Positions 29,434-38,072 of a stretch of 56,455 bases of DNA are shown here, in pieces. Under the pieces are notes generated by a model. That model saw only the letters and a list, made by a program, of their open reading frames with translations. It made no database searches and had not been told where the DNA came from. Origin of the DNA: an uncultured beta proteobacterium (GTDB taxonomy: Bacteria; Pseudomonadota; Gammaproteobacteria; Burkholderiales; SG8-41); the NCBI GenBank assembly GCA_903885665.1, contig CAISJL010000163.1:1-56455 (forward strand). Direction: 5' to 3'. The position numbers and the translations under genes are program-made. Positions within the stretch are counted from its first letter, which is position 1. Each line of letters starts with the position of its first letter.

Positions 29434-30705
29434 TTAAGTGAGCGCATCTGCCCAGATATTACGCGCCCAACCCCAGGCATAAATAGCCTCAGCCGCACTC
29501 GCCTCGACCGAGACTCCACCGCTACCTGCAACCGGTAACAAGGTCTTTTGAGCAGCATCATAACGATGCACAGAAGCCACGTGCATTGCCATATCGCCGC
29601 TGACAAAGCTATAACAGGTGTTCATCATCATGGTATCGGTATTCACCGCCTCGCCTTGCATCAGCGCAATCACACCTGCGGCACAAACCTTGGCTTGCTG
29701 GTTCGCCATGCTGGCAGATTTAGGCATTGCATTTGCGGCCAAAGTACTGTCACCCAAAACATGAACCCCTTTGACGGCCAAGGATTCGCACGAGGTCCAG
29801 TCCACACCGCACCACCGATTATTAGCGGTAATTAAACCACTAGTCGCAGCAATACCAGCCGCCCGCTGCGGCGGAACAATATTCAGAATGTCACCCTTAA
29901 CATCATCAAAGGCGAGCTTCACGGTCATGGTTTTGACATCGACATCGACCAGCTCACTGTTCGGTCGATAATCAATCATGCCTTTGTATAAACCATTCCA
30001 AGCTGCCAAGAACAACCCTTTTTTCGAGACTACATCAGCGTTTGCGTCAAGCACGATAATCTTGGATTTAGGCTTTGCCTCTTTAAAGTAACTGGCAATC
30101 TGACAGATTCGCTCATAGGGTCCAGGTGGGCAACGATAAGGAGCCATCGGAATGTGAATCACGTAAACCCCACCATTGGGCAGGGCTTCCAACTGCTGAC
30201 GCAAAGCAGTCGTCTCTGGACCCGCCTTCCAAGCATGCAGAATACGGCTGCGATTAACGACATCTTGTAGGGCTGGAATTTGATCATACATAAACTCAAT
30301 ACCAGGCGAGACCACTGCCCGGTCGAAGGATAGCACTGCACCGCTCGCGAGACGCACGGTGCGTGTTGCCGCATCAACGGCCAGCGCGGTATCACGGACA
30401 ATCCGCACACCACGCTGCTGCAACTGTTCGTAACTCAGCGAGATGTCCTTCAGTTGTACATGGCCACCCAATACTAAATTACTGATGGGGCATGAAATAA
30501 AATATGGATTGGGCTCAACAATGGTGACGTCGATATTGGGCGCCCATAACTTAATATATTTGGCCGCAGTCGCTCCACCGTAGCCACCGCCAACAACCAC
30601 CACGCGACCTGCTGCGCCACCCGCAGTAGTCGCGCACCCATTCAGCGCGGCCACGCCTGCACTGGCTGCTGTCCATTGCACAAACTGTCGTCTATTCATT
30701 AACAT
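29434..30705 (-). CDS. fccB: Flavocytochrome c sulfide dehydrogenase, flavoprotein subunit
   Basis: Periplasmic flavoprotein oxidising sulfide. The N-terminus has a twin-arginine motif RRQFVQ and then LNGC (Cys24), which looks like a lipobox after a Tat signal. The FAD dinucleotide motif GGGYGG is at residues 39-44. Cys72 in YFISCPISNLVLGG matches the Cys that binds FAD covalently in FccB. The C-terminal FCSD domain is present. At 423 residues it has the normal length. It lies nine bases after the cytochrome gene, with GGAGAG before the start. Together they form the FccAB or SoxEF type pair. Confidence 0.88.
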   Translation of the reverse strand: MLMNRRQFVQWTAASAGVAALNGCATTAGGAAGRVVVVGGGYGGATAAKYIKLWAPNIDVTIVEPNPYFISCPISNLVLGGHVQLKDISLSYEQLQQRGVRIVRDTALAVDAATRTVRLASGAVLSFDRAVVSPGIEFMYDQIPALQDVVNRSRILHAWKAGPETTALRQQLEALPNGGVYVIHIPMAPYRCPPGPYERICQIASYFKEAKPKSKIIVLDANADVVSKKGLFLAAWNGLYKGMIDYRPNSELVDVDVKTMTVKLAFDDVKGDILNIVPPQRAAGIAATSGLITANNRWCGVDWTSCESLAVKGVHVLGDSTLAANAMPKSASMANQQAKVCAAGVIALMQGEAVNTDTMMMNTCYSFVSGDMAMHVASVHRYDAAQKTLLPVAGSGGVSVEASAAEAIYAWGWARNIWADALT

Positions 30706-30714
30706 ATGACTCTC

Positions 30715-31116
30715 CTATCGCGCGAGTGGCGCAGCAATGGCACGCCCTGGACTGACGGCGGCAAAATAAGCTGCAATTAAATCTAACTGTTCATTGGTAT
30801 AGCCCTTGGCGTGCTGATGCATAATCGTAGCTGGGCGCTTGCCCTCACGAAAATCTTGCATTTGCTTGAGCAAATAATCTTTATTTAAGCCAGCCAGACT
30901 TGGTGGTACGCCATTTACGCTCCGCCCCTCAGTGCCATGGCAAGTAAAACACGTGGCCGCTAGACTGCGGGCATATTGGGCATTCGGTGTTTGATGGTTC
31001 AGTGACTGATGATTCCCTAACTGTGCATCGGCTGACCACACTTGAACTGCCGAATTCATTAAGCACAAACCGACGAGCAAATACAGGCACCGCCATAACG
31101 CAGAAACGATCTTCAT
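30715..31116 (-). CDS. Cytochrome c, FccA/SoxE-like electron acceptor
   Basis: Secreted cytochrome c of 133 residues with an N-terminal signal peptide (cleavage near WSA|DA) and one heme site, CFTCH (Cys56, Cys59, His60). A Met near residue 98 (TIMHQHAKGY) may be the sixth ligand. Class I fold with a C-terminal helix LDLIAAYFAAVSP. It is the likely partner of the FCSD flavoprotein encoded just downstream. The single heme domain resembles FccA of the monoheme type rather than the diheme Allochromatium form. Confidence 0.87.
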   Translation of the reverse strand: MKIVSALWRCLYLLVGLCLMNSAVQVWSADAQLGNHQSLNHQTPNAQYARSLAATCFTCHGTEGRSVNGVPPSLAGLNKDYLLKQMQDFREGKRPATIMHQHAKGYTNEQLDLIAAYFAAVSPGRAIAAPLAR

Positions 31117-31315
31117 TGGTTATTCTCCATGAGCAATAGCTTAAACAATAAATGTGTTGCAACCTCCCCAGTAGTCCTACGCGGATGACTAGCCAACACG
31201 CTATATTGACGTATTTTATCCGCTCGTATGGAACTATTCACTCTATTCTTATCACGATTCGATATATAAGTAATAGGCGATACGTGAACGTTCCATAGGT
31301 ACACCGCACAACAAC

Positions 31316-31332
31316 TTCCGCGCGAGGCGGAA
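31316..31332 (-). terminator. Possible hairpin terminator after clpA
   Basis: Arms TTCCGC and GCGGAA with a 5-base loop lie about 40 bases past the clpA stop. The tail on the minus strand is GT-rich rather than pure T, so this is tentative. Confidence 0.3.
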
Positions 31333-31369
31333 CAGGGCAGGGCCTTTACCTATAACATTAAGCTCGCTT

Positions 31370-33631
31370 TTACACTACAGCGACAGGCTCTTCTGCAAAC
31401 TCTAAGACGACTTTTTCTTGATCATCCAGTGTTGCAGTGACCTTGCCACCACTGGCTAGACGGCCGAACAATAATTCATCAGCAAGTGCGCGACGAATCG
31501 TATCTTGAATCAGTCGTGACATCGGACGCGCACCCATCTGCGGATCGAAGCCTTTGTCTGCCAAATGATCACGCAGCGCTTGCGAGAAACTGATCTCCAC
31601 TTTCTTTTCAATCAACTGCTCTTCGAGCTGCATTAAGAATTTATCAACAACGCGCAGAATAATTTCCCGATCGAGCGAGCGGAATGAGATGATGGCATCA
31701 ATCCGATTTCTGAATTCTGGCGTGAACATACGGCGAATCTCAACCATCTCATCACCCACTTGATGACTGTTGGTAAAGCCCATGGCGGCCTTAGATAGCT
31801 CGGCAGCACCCGCGTTCGTAGTCATAATGATCACCACATTACGGAAGTCCGCCTTGCGACCATTGTTATCAGTGAGGGTGCCATGATCCATCACTTGCAA
31901 CAAAATATTAAACACATCGGGATGGGCTTTTTCAATCTCATCGAGCAGCAACACCGAATACGGATTCTTAGTGACAGCCTCAGTCAACAGACCGCCTTGG
32001 TCAAATCCAACATAGCCAGGAGGTGCGCCAATCAAACGCGATACCGCGTGGCGCTCCATATATTCCGACATATCAAAGCGCAATAACTCTACCCCCAAAA
32101 CATAGGCGAGTTGCTTAGCGACTTCTGTCTTTCCCACACCGGTGGGTCCGCTAAACAAGAAACTACCAATGGGCTTGGTGGGACTGCCGAGGCCACTACG
32201 CGCCATTCGAATGGAGGCAGTCAGTGCCTCGATAGCTTTATCCTGACCGAACACCACAGCCTTCAAATCGCGATCCAAGTTACGCAAGGCATTACGATCA
32301 TCCAAAGACACCGTCTGCGCTGGAATGCGTGCGATTTTTGCAATGATCGCTTCAATCTCATGCTTACCAATAATGCGCTTCTGCTTAGACTTTGGCAGAA
32401 TTTTTTGCGCAGCACCCGCCTCATCAATCACATCAATCGCTTTATCTGGCAAGTGTCTATCATTGATAAAACGTGCCGATAACTCCGCCGCTGCACTCAA
32501 GGCTGCTGGTTGATATTTAACGCCGTGATGCTCTTCGAATCTGGATTTCAAGCCTTTCAAAATAGCCACCGTCTCTTCAATCGAAGGCTCGTTCACGTCA
32601 ACCTTCTGGAAGCGGCGTGACAGCGCATGATCTTTTTCAAACACACCCCGGTACTCGTTATAGGTAGTCGCGCCTATACATTTTAATTGCCCGCCAGAGA
32701 GTGCTGGCTTCAATAAGTTCGATGCGTCTAAAGTGCCACCCGAAGCTGCACCTGCACCAATCAAGGTATGGATTTCATCAATAAACAAAATAGCGTGCGG
32801 GTTCTCAGATAATTGCTTGAGCACCGCTTTGAGGCGTTGTTCAAAATCACCCCGATATTTAGTTCCGGCCAACAATGCACCCATATCTAGAGAATATACA
32901 GTCGCTTGCTTGAGAATCTCCGGCACTGCGTTCTCGACAATTTGACGTGCCAAACCTTCAGCTATCGCCGTCTTACCAACACCCGCCTCGCCAACCAGCA
33001 AAGGATTATTTTTACGCCGGCGACATAGCGTTTGAATCACGCGCTCCAACTCGTGAGCGCGCCCAATTAAGGGATCAATCTTGCCGGCTTCAGCCATCGC
33101 ATTAAGATTTAGCGTGTACGCCTCCAAGGCCCCGGTAGACTTGGTCTCAGCCTCAGTCTCCACACCCTCCCCCTCAGCTTTGTTTGGCTGTGGCGACTGC
33201 GGCACTTTACTAATACCATGCGCAATGTAATTCACTACATCTAAACGCGTGAGCCCCTTTTGGGTGAGAAAGAACACAGCGTGTGAATCTTTTTCGCCAA
33301 AGATCGCAACCAACACATTCGCGCCGGTGACTTCCTTTTTGCCTGAAGACTGCACATGTAATATCGCGCGTTGAATTACCCGCTGAAACCCTAAGGTAGG
33401 CTGGGTGTCTACGTCTTCGCCCTCTAGCACGGGGGTATGCTCAGCGACAAAATCAACAAGTTGTTTACGCAGATCATCCAGACTCACCGCACAGGCCCGC
33501 AACACATCTGCAGCCGAGGGGTTGTCCAGCAGGGCGAGCAATAAATGCTCAACTGTAATGAACTCATGGCGCTTATGCCGTGCATCCATAAATGCCATGT
33601 GTAAGCTGACTTCGAGTTCTTGAGCAATCAT
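31370..33631 (-). CDS. clpA: ATP-dependent Clp protease ATP-binding subunit ClpA
   Basis: AAA+ unfoldase partner of ClpP. The N-terminal Clp_N domain begins MIAQELEVSLHMAF. The two ATPase modules have Walker A motifs GEAGVGKTAIAEG and GPTGVGKTEVAKQ, with the second Walker B and sensor regions intact. ATG 33631 is chosen for homology and AGAGGA upstream. The frame's earlier start at 33667 is not supported. At 753 residues it is of normal length. It lies 14 bases after the broken clpS, its usual adaptor gene. Confidence 0.95.
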   Translation of the reverse strand: MIAQELEVSLHMAFMDARHKRHEFITVEHLLLALLDNPSAADVLRACAVSLDDLRKQLVDFVAEHTPVLEGEDVDTQPTLGFQRVIQRAILHVQSSGKKEVTGANVLVAIFGEKDSHAVFFLTQKGLTRLDVVNYIAHGISKVPQSPQPNKAEGEGVETEAETKSTGALEAYTLNLNAMAEAGKIDPLIGRAHELERVIQTLCRRRKNNPLLVGEAGVGKTAIAEGLARQIVENAVPEILKQATVYSLDMGALLAGTKYRGDFEQRLKAVLKQLSENPHAILFIDEIHTLIGAGAASGGTLDASNLLKPALSGGQLKCIGATTYNEYRGVFEKDHALSRRFQKVDVNEPSIEETVAILKGLKSRFEEHHGVKYQPAALSAAAELSARFINDRHLPDKAIDVIDEAGAAQKILPKSKQKRIIGKHEIEAIIAKIARIPAQTVSLDDRNALRNLDRDLKAVVFGQDKAIEALTASIRMARSGLGSPTKPIGSFLFSGPTGVGKTEVAKQLAYVLGVELLRFDMSEYMERHAVSRLIGAPPGYVGFDQGGLLTEAVTKNPYSVLLLDEIEKAHPDVFNILLQVMDHGTLTDNNGRKADFRNVVIIMTTNAGAAELSKAAMGFTNSHQVGDEMVEIRRMFTPEFRNRIDAIISFRSLDREIILRVVDKFLMQLEEQLIEKKVEISFSQALRDHLADKGFDPQMGARPMSRLIQDTIRRALADELLFGRLASGGKVTATLDDQEKVVLEFAEEPVAVV

Positions 33632-33645
33632 ATTGAATCCTCTGT

Positions 33646-33955
33646 TTAATTCTCTTCCATTACACACTGTAACGGATGTTGGTGCTGCTTAGCATACGAT
33701 TTCACCTGCTCTACTTTAGTGGTGGCAATGTCGCGTGAAAATACACCGCACACCCCCATACCCTCACTATGCACCTTTAACATCACTTGCGTCGCCTGTT
33801 CACGACTCAATAAAAAAAAACCGTTGTAATACTAAAACTACAAAATCCATAGGCGTGTAGTCGTCATTGAGCAACATCACCTTGTACATGGGTGGCGGCT
33901 TCGTTTTCGAACGCTGTACCTCTATAACCGTATCAAAATGTTGCTTATTTGCCAT
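33646..33955 (-). pseudogene. clpS: clpS with a frame break at a nine-T tract
   Basis: The N-end rule adaptor of ClpAP. Read from ATG 33955 the protein starts [13 protein letters not shown] and contains [18 protein letters not shown], the ClpS core, up to LQRFF. It then meets a run of nine T on the coding strand (33812-33820). In the plain frame it stops after FIES. Removing one T restores the family sequence [20 protein letters not shown], followed by [17 protein letters not shown] and the end [11 protein letters not shown], stopping at 33646. Everything else is intact, including the total length of 102 residues. It may be a sequencing or assembly error, a recent mutation, or a gene rescued by polymerase slippage on the T run. 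Confidence 0.9.
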
Positions 33956-34399
33956 ACGTCCTGCTTCAGTTTGTAATCATTATCCGTTGCTACTGTGTTT
34001 CCAGACTCATTGACAAGAATTAAGCCATAAATCTGGCCGCTTGTGTTGCATTGCAACGTAAACCACTCAGGCTTTTGATTATATTTCTACAATGCCACAT
34101 CCCAAGCGACTTAGTTTGCAACTATTTTCTACCAAAAGGGGAATTTTTCAAGCATTTCTTTACCCTTTGGTCAAAATATTGCCGAGGCAATGTATTTCTT
34201 TCGATCATAGATCCAAATTAACTAAATCGACGCCGATAACGCACGCACTCTTACGCTTGACATTCATTATCAAATACCCTAAAAATTACACAGGTGTTGG
34301 GGTTTAGCACTGAACAGAAGATCAAAAACAGTCGCTGTGGTGCGCCAAACTCGGACAATTTGCGGATTGCATCCGTTTTTTTATTAAGGTAGGGGAAAT
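33956..34399. promoter_or_regulatory. Divergent clpS / cspA control region
   Basis: A 444-base region with no convincing gene. It holds the outward promoters of clpS-clpA and of the cold shock gene. The second candidate, TTGACA at 34257-34262, lies about 140 bases before cspA, leaving a long leader of about 110 bases, as is usual for cold-shock mRNAs. A 71-codon frame at 34092-34307 has no ribosome site or recognisable sequence. Confidence 0.5.
34257..34285 (+). promoter_or_regulatory. Candidate promoter of cspA
   Basis: Consensus TTGACA at 34257-34262, a 17-base spacer and TAAAAA at 34280-34285. It predicts a 5' leader of roughly 110 bases before cspA. Confidence 0.45.
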
Positions 34400-34603
34400 A
34401 TGGCAACTGGTACAGTTAAATGGTTCAATGATTCTAAGGGTTTTGGTTTTATTACCCCAGATGATGGAAGCGAAGATTTGTTCGCGCACTTTTCTGCAAT
34501 CCAAATGAATGGCTTCAAAACACTGAAAGAAGGTCAAAAAGTATCTTTTGAGGTCACTCAAGGCCCCAAAGGTAAGCAAGCCTCCAATATCCAAGCTGCC
34601 TAG
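34400..34603 (+). CDS. Cold shock protein (CspA family)
   Basis: 67-residue single cold-shock domain that binds single-stranded RNA and DNA. RNP1 reads KGFGFI and RNP2 reads LFAHFSAI, both intact, with the start [22 protein letters not shown] ribosome region precedes the ATG. It is followed by a good terminator, so it is monocistronic. It is next to clpS-clpA as in many betaproteobacteria. Confidence 0.95.
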   Translation: MATGTVKWFNDSKGFGFITPDDGSEDLFAHFSAIQMNGFKTLKEGQKVSFEVTQGPKGKQASNIQAA

Positions 34604-34640
34604 CATTTCCTGCGCTAGCGCGCAGGGCAGCTCCGATTCG

Positions 34641-34673
34641 AGCCCGCGACGCCCAAGGTCAGCGGGCTTTTTT
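34641..34673 (+). terminator. Intrinsic terminator of cspA
   Basis: Arms AGCCCGC (34641-34647) and GCGGGCT (34662-34668) are followed by a run of T to 34673. Confidence 0.8.
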
Positions 34674-34853
34674 ACCTGAATAATGCGATAATTCGCGCCT
34701 AGCCCTCCGCCTGTAATGGAGTGCGGGTCAGATCACGCATAGCCTATTTCGACGATGCATCCCGGTCTGATTAGCACTGCATTAATAACGGTTGGCGGGT
34801 TTTTTGATCGATTTCTTTAGAACATATCCACCTTTGAACGGAGACTGAGAATC

Positions 34854-36230
34854 ATGACTGGCAACCTCGACCTGCTCAAAATCGCGCAAGATGAACAGAG
34901 CGGCGATCTATTTAAAACTCTAGATGGCATCTACAGCCGCTCCAAAATTCAACCCACCGGTTTCTCTGATGCCATTATTTGGGAAGGCGGCAACGCCCAT
35001 GGTGGCGTCAAGCCTGTGGCTCATGCCTTTACTGACATGTTTGCCTTAAACGGCACACTCATGGCACTCGATGTCTTGGGCTTACCGTTCTTAGGCGTAC
35101 CGATGATGGCGCAGTTCCGACACGACACCAAACTAGTATCCCTCGAGTGGTTTGGTAAGCTCGACTACACCGCGCTCAAGTGGTCTACCGCTGGTGACTT
35201 CATGGTAAATGAGAACGGTAAAAAAGTCGTTGTCGCTGGAAAATCAGCGAATGCACCATTGCGCACTGCTGCTGGCGTCTACTGTAACGTGCGGCCATAT
35301 GGCACGATTACCAGCATTCGTTTCATGCCAGGCTTGCCATACTCGCAAGACAAAAAGAAATTCATCATTGATCACAAAACAGGCAATATTCACTCTGAGA
35401 TGAACACCCCAGGTGTGCGTATGGCTTATGCAGCACGTTTATTCCTGAAGATGGTTCACGAGACTGGCCAAATCGGTCGCGTTGCAACCAAACCAACCCA
35501 GGCACAAGAGGACGCAATCAACGCCGGTATTATGCGTTGGTTATTGAAAGACACTAAATTCAAACTCAAGCGCCAATACACTGTGGATGCTTACGAGGAG
35601 CATAAAGAAAATATTGATGCAATTGTGGCCTTGCTACCCAAAGACTTTAAAGCCGGCATGGAAAACTGGGGGGGTGATGTCTACGAGCATATCTCCGACA
35701 CCAACTTTGGCTTGCTACTGCATGACATGATTCGCCAGCGTAAGGCAATTGTTTACGCCACCGACTTGGACGGCGATCGTCTCACCGATTTAATGGCTGA
35801 TGCGCCTGACGTCTTACGCGACTGGGGTCAGCTAGTGCTCGACCAAGCCAAGGTTAAAGTTGACATGGGCCAGATGTGGAAAGACATGGGCTTCACCATG
35901 ACTAACGGTAAAGATATGACCAGCATCATGTATCGCACCGAAGGCGCGCCTATTTACGAACAGACTCTAGGCTCTGCCGATGCCATGTTGTTGCGCTTAC
36001 TCGATGGCGACGAAACCGTTGGCGGCGAGAAACAACCCTACGATCCACGTATCCACTTCGTGTTAATCAACGAGGCCTATAAAGCCGCTAACCCAGGCAA
36101 TGCCGAATTGGCAAAATGGCTAGATGAACAATTGGCGATTTTCGACCAAGTCTACAGCGGCAAGCGGCCACGTTACCTCGATGGTTACGCCAAGCTCAAA
36201 GCTGCAATCAAACCTTGGGGTAGTCACTAA
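34854..36230 (+). CDS. Conserved-looking protein of unknown function, 458 residues
   Basis: I do not recognise this family. The reading frame is clean, with GGAGA before ATG 34854 and a strong terminator after it, so it is a real monocistronic gene. It has no signal peptide or membrane helix and looks like a soluble cytoplasmic protein of about 51 kDa. Visible segments include IIWEGGNAHGG near residue 43, PLRTAAGVYCNVRPYGT near residue 137, NWGGDVYEHISDTNFG near residue 275, the acidic YATDLDGDRLTDL near residue 304, and a C-terminus ending RPRYLDGYAKL. There is no Walker, Rossmann or zinc motif that I can name. It sits between cspA and rluE, a place where icd (isocitrate dehydrogenase) is often found in Burkholderiales. 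It does not resemble dimeric or monomeric Icd. Confidence 0.85.
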   Translation: MTGNLDLLKIAQDEQSGDLFKTLDGIYSRSKIQPTGFSDAIIWEGGNAHGGVKPVAHAFTDMFALNGTLMALDVLGLPFLGVPMMAQFRHDTKLVSLEWFGKLDYTALKWSTAGDFMVNENGKKVVVAGKSANAPLRTAAGVYCNVRPYGTITSIRFMPGLPYSQDKKKFIIDHKTGNIHSEMNTPGVRMAYAARLFLKMVHETGQIGRVATKPTQAQEDAINAGIMRWLLKDTKFKLKRQYTVDAYEEHKENIDAIVALLPKDFKAGMENWGGDVYEHISDTNFGLLLHDMIRQRKAIVYATDLDGDRLTDLMADAPDVLRDWGQLVLDQAKVKVDMGQMWKDMGFTMTNGKDMTSIMYRTEGAPIYEQTLGSADAMLLRLLDGDETVGGEKQPYDPRIHFVLINEAYKAANPGNAELAKWLDEQLAIFDQVYSGKRPRYLDGYAKLKAAIKPWGSH

Positions 36231-36289
36231 GCGCTTACGCACTCATTGCGCCCAGTGATCGCATCTCGACACTTCTCCACGCGCCACCA

Positions 36290-36321
36290 CAACGCCCGCA
36301 GTAGCGGGCGTTGTGTTTTTT
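36290..36321 (+). terminator. Strong intrinsic terminator
   Basis: A perfect 10-bp stem, caacgcccgc (36290-36299) with gcgggcgttg (36304-36313), has a 4-base loop and a following T run. It ends the 458-residue gene and lies just before the rluE start. Confidence 0.9.
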
Positions 36322-36333
36322 AAGTCACACACC

Positions 36334-37020
36334 ATGCCTAGCCTAATTCTTCTCAATAAACCCTATGGCATGATCTGCCAGTTCAGCCCCTCGCCTCCCC
36401 ACGCCACCCTCAGAGACGCGGTCTCCGCACGTGGTTTCTACCCAGCGGGGCGCCTAGATACCGACAGCGAAGGTCTGGTACTACTGACTGATGACGGCAC
36501 GCTCCAGCACCAAATTACTGACCCTCGCCACCATTTACCCAAACGCTATTGGGTGCAGGTCGAAGGTGCACCCAGCAATACCGATCTCCACCCATTGCGT
36601 AACGGCATTCGCATACGAGACTACTACACACGACCTGCAGAAGTACGCATTGCTGATGAGCCCAGCTGGTTGTGGCCACGCAATCCACCCATCCGCAGCC
36701 GCGCTGCGATTCCCACCACTTGGTTAGAACTCACATTACGCGAAGGCCGCAATCGCCAAATTCGTCACATGACCGCTGCGATTGGTTTTCCGACCTTACG
36801 CTTGATCCGTTATCAAATTGGCACTTGGAGTCTTGGACAACTATCCCCTGGTCAGTGGCATACGATTGACTTGCCCGGGAGCAATCCCCAGGCCGCACCT
36901 GCCAAGTCGCCTCGGTTGCCCAAGTCACCCAAGCCACCCAAGTCTGGCAAGCCTGCACATTCGGTCAATACAATAGCCTCACCCCCGAAAAAACTGCGCA
37001 AAAACCATATTGAGATTTAA
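36334..37020 (+). CDS. rluE: 23S rRNA pseudouridine synthase RluE
   Basis: RsuA-type pseudouridine synthase modifying 23S rRNA. The catalytic segment AGRLDTDSEGLVLLTDDG carries the essential Asp (near residue 43). The C-terminal motif LREGRNRQIRHMTAAIG is also present. ATG 36334 is chosen over TTG 36313, which would fall inside the preceding terminator. After the domain ends (about residue 190) there is a tail rich in Pro, Lys and Ser, with repeated PKSP/PKPP steps. This tail is absent from Escherichia coli RluE and may aid RNA binding. Confidence 0.92.
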   Translation: MPSLILLNKPYGMICQFSPSPPHATLRDAVSARGFYPAGRLDTDSEGLVLLTDDGTLQHQITDPRHHLPKRYWVQVEGAPSNTDLHPLRNGIRIRDYYTRPAEVRIADEPSWLWPRNPPIRSRAAIPTTWLELTLREGRNRQIRHMTAAIGFPTLRLIRYQIGTWSLGQLSPGQWHTIDLPGSNPQAAPAKSPRLPKSPKPPKSGKPAHSVNTIASPPKKLRKNHIEI

Positions 37021-37186
37021 TGGTCTTATTTCATTGATATTAATCTGCCTTCTCAATTCAATTAAAAAAATTACACAAAGCTGTCAACGCCCAAAGCGCG
37101 GGCGCCGTTACTGGCTTGACTGGACAGATTCAGTCAAAGTCTCCAAAACACAGTTGTTCAATCTAACTACTTATTGAGGAACGCAC

Positions 37187-37363
37187 ATGAACAAATTTTT
37201 AGCTGCCTTATTAGCTGGTGTTTTTGCTACTGCAACTGTTGCCCCCGCTTTTGCTGCTGACGCCGCAAAAAAGGAAGAGAAGAAGGCTGATGTCAAAGCC
37301 GAGAAAAAAGCAGACGTAAAAGCAGATGCGAAAGTTGAAAAGAAAGAAGACAAAAAGCATTAA
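37187..37363 (+). CDS. Small secreted Lys/Ala/Glu-rich protein
   Basis: 58 residues, with GAGGA at 37176-37180 before ATG 37187. A clear signal peptide ends PAFA|ADAAKK. The mature part of about 35 residues is made only of charged and Ala residues, in repeated KKxDVKAE and KADVKADAK steps. It is predicted to be disordered, periplasmic and highly charged. It has its own promoter space upstream and a strong terminator downstream. I know of no function. Similar short Ala/Lys-rich secreted peptides occur in Burkholderiales. Confidence 0.8.
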   Translation: MNKFLAALLAGVFATATVAPAFAADAAKKEEKKADVKAEKKADVKADAKVEKKEDKKH

Positions 37364-37397
37364 TCGATTAAGCGCTTGCACCCTCAAGCGCTCCTAT

Positions 37398-37425
37398 AAA
37401 AGCAGGGCAAACGCCCTGCTTTTTT
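37398..37425 (+). terminator. Intrinsic terminator after the small secreted protein
   Basis: Stem GCAGGGC (37402-37408) and GCCCTGC (37413-37419) has a 4-base loop. It is flanked by an A run on the 5' side and a T run on the 3' side, so it could work in both directions. Confidence 0.85.
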
Positions 37426-37579
37426 ACATCGACAAACCCAAGCGCTTTAATCGCGATCGCTCAGCCGCCACACCACACCAATCTATAATTTGCTGTTTTA
37501 ATGATTATTTTAATTGCTCTACCTAGAAGCGTTGTTATCCCATGCTGTGCGTAGCACGCAAGAGCGGTAAAATAGCGTT

Positions 37580-38044
37580 ATGACCCATGCAGATAATCGT
37601 CCTTGGCTACCCCACGTTACCGTTGCAGCGGTAGTCGCCCAGAATGATCAATTTCTCTTAATTGAAGAGTCGACTGCACGCGGCTTGCGTCTGAATCAAC
37701 CGGCAGGTCACTGGGAGCCCGGCGAGACTTTGATTGAAGCAGTGATTCGCGAAACTCTAGAAGAGTCCGCTTGGCATTTTGAACCCGACAGCTTAGTCGG
37801 CATCTATCGCCACCGCCCACCAACAAGTGATGTCACTTACTTACGCTTTGCGTTCACCGGGAAGCTGCTCAGTCATGCGCCCGAACAGGCACTTGATGTG
37901 GGCATTATTCGCACTTTATGGCAGTCAATAGATACTCTGCGCGCACACCCAGAACAACATCGCGGCCCCATGGTGCTACGCTGCGCCGAAGACTACCTAG
38001 CAGGTCAGCGCCACCCCTTATCTCTCATTCATGAGTTCGAATAA
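37580..38044 (+). CDS. nudJ: Nudix phosphatase NudJ
   Basis: Nudix hydrolase of the NudJ group (pyrophosphate release from nucleotides and HMP-PP in the characterised homologue). The Nudix box runs from Gly56 as GHWEPGETLIEAVIRETLEE, with an Ala in place of the last Gly. The N-terminal HVTVAAVV opening and the 154-residue length fit the group. It lies just upstream of mnmA (28 bases), the same order as in many proteobacteria. Confidence 0.88.
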   Translation: MTHADNRPWLPHVTVAAVVAQNDQFLLIEESTARGLRLNQPAGHWEPGETLIEAVIRETLEESAWHFEPDSLVGIYRHRPPTSDVTYLRFAFTGKLLSHAPEQALDVGIIRTLWQSIDTLRAHPEQHRGPMVLRCAEDYLAGQRHPLSLIHEFE

Positions 38045-38072
38045 AAACTCAAATATTTTAGGAACTTAACTC

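Noticed and set aside
34092-34307. 71-codon frame between clpS and cspA
   Set aside because: No ribosome site or recognisable sequence. It lies over the likely cspA promoter.
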